From JBFHRB01 sp041591915 (GTDB taxonomy: Bacteria > Actinomycetota > Nitriliruptoria > Nitriliruptorales > Nitriliruptoraceae), in NCBI GenBank assembly GCA_041591915.1, contig JBFHRB010000221.1:1-5567 (forward strand): DNA of 5,567 bases, given 5' to 3'. A model generated the notes under the pieces. That model searched no databases. It was not told the origin of the DNA and saw only the letters and a list, made by a program, of their open reading frames with translations. The position numbers and the translations under genes are program-made. Of the stretch, positions 5,110 through 5,567 are shown piece after piece (positions within the stretch are counted from its first letter, which is position 1; the number at the start of each line of letters is the position of its first letter).

Positions 5110-5567
5110 GTGACCCACCGCATCGCGATCCTCGGCGGTGACGGCATCGGCCCCGAGGTCGTCGCGCAGGGCCTCAAGGTCCTCGACGTCCTCGAGAAGG
5201 TCGAGGGCTTCGCGACCGAACGCGTGGACTACGACCTCGGCGGGCGGCGGTACCTCGCCACCGGCGAGGTGCTCGACGAGGCGACCCTCGACGAACTGCG
5301 TGGTTTCGACGCCATCTACCTCGGGGCCGTCGGCACCCCCGACGTCCCGCCTGGCGTGATCGAGCGCGGGCTCCTGCTGAAGATCCGGTTCGCCTTCGAC
5401 CAGTTCGTCAACCTCCGGCCGGTCAAGCTGTTCCCGGGCGTCGCCTCCCCGGTCGCCGGCCTGACGCCCGAGCGCTGCGACTTCGTCGTCGTCCGCGAGA
5501 ACACCGAGGGCGTGTACGCCGGCGCCGGTGGAACCCTCTACGAGGGCACGCCGCACGAGGTGGCCAC
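5110..5567 (+). CDS. leuB: 3-isopropylmalate dehydrogenase (N-terminal part)
   Basis: The first 152 residues of an NAD-dependent beta-decarboxylating dehydrogenase are present; the right window edge removes the rest (family length about 340-360 aa). The enzyme oxidises and decarboxylates 3-isopropylmalate to 2-oxoisocaproate, the third step of leucine synthesis, in the cytoplasm. Seen are RIAILGGDGIGPEVVAQGL (residues 4-22), LGAVGTPDVP (71-80), ERGLLLKIRFAFD (85-97), VNLRPVKLFPG (100-110) and DFVVVRENTEGVYAG (124-138). Arg93, Arg103 and Arg129 are the expected substrate-carboxylate contacts, and the GLLLKIR segment is typical of actinobacterial LeuB and not of isocitrate dehydrogenase. Related tartrate dehydrogenases are a weaker alternative. 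GTG 5110 is supported by GGAGG at 5101-5105. It is transcribed away from the hypothetical gene and appears to have its own promoter. Confidence 0.92.
   Translation, partial: MTHRIAILGGDGIGPEVVAQGLKVLDVLEKVEGFATERVDYDLGGRRYLATGEVLDEATLDELRGFDAIYLGAVGTPDVPPGVIERGLLLKIRFAFDQFVNLRPVKLFPGVASPVAGLTPERCDFVVVRENTEGVYAGAGGTLYEGTPHEVA

Noticed and set aside
4864..5556. N-terminal extension of the minus-strand hypothetical protein over leuB
   Set aside because: The frame is open far upstream but runs antisense to leuB, which has clear family motifs and a strong ribosome binding site. The ATG at 4863 with a nearby -10 box is the better start.

Overview
This window is about 70% G+C (estimated by eye). 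It carries tightly packed genes with strong G/C bias at third codon positions, frequent GTG starts, an F420-type luciferase-like oxidoreductase and a lipoprotein related to mycobacterial DsbE/Mpt53. All of this points to an actinobacterium (Actinomycetota). An archaeal-type phosphoglycerate mutase and a possible selenoprotein would fit a less-studied lineage better than Streptomyces or Mycobacterium, but the exact group is inference.

Layout. Positions 1-46 may hold the N-terminus of a minus-strand gene. Next, on the minus strand, come an archaeal-type cofactor-independent phosphoglycerate mutase (apgM, 82-1281) and, upstream of it, an LLM-class F420-dependent oxidoreductase (1327-2169). A 134-bp divergent region with a 16-bp palindrome and a weak promoter candidate separates these from three plus-strand genes: glutamate racemase murI (2304-3146), a thioredoxin-fold lipoprotein (3203-3862) and a HAD-superfamily hydrolase (3862-4446, overlapping the previous stop by one base). 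A cysteine-containing protein of unknown function (4462-4863, minus) converges on the HAD gene with only 15 bp between them. A 246-bp divergent region with a good -10 element follows, and then leuB (3-isopropylmalate dehydrogenase), cut by the window edge.

The main discovery candidate is the lipoprotein. Its reading frame is interrupted by a single in-frame TGA at 3557-3559, exactly where the N-terminal cysteine of the thioredoxin CxxC motif belongs (WAPW-TGA-PTC). Sequence after the TGA continues in the same frame as an intact thioredoxin-like domain. A conventional gene prediction would split or truncate it. Just downstream a hairpin with a GGUC apical loop lies 26 nt from the TGA, matching the general description of a bacterial SECIS element. 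The simplest reading is a selenocysteine-containing, membrane-anchored thiol-disulfide oxidoreductase with a UxxC active site. A base-call error or a nonsense mutation is the alternative.

Together the genes are mostly housekeeping: peptidoglycan precursor D-glutamate (murI), extracytoplasmic thiol redox (lipoprotein), glycolysis (apgM) and leucine synthesis (leuB). No tRNA, rRNA, CRISPR or mobile element was seen.
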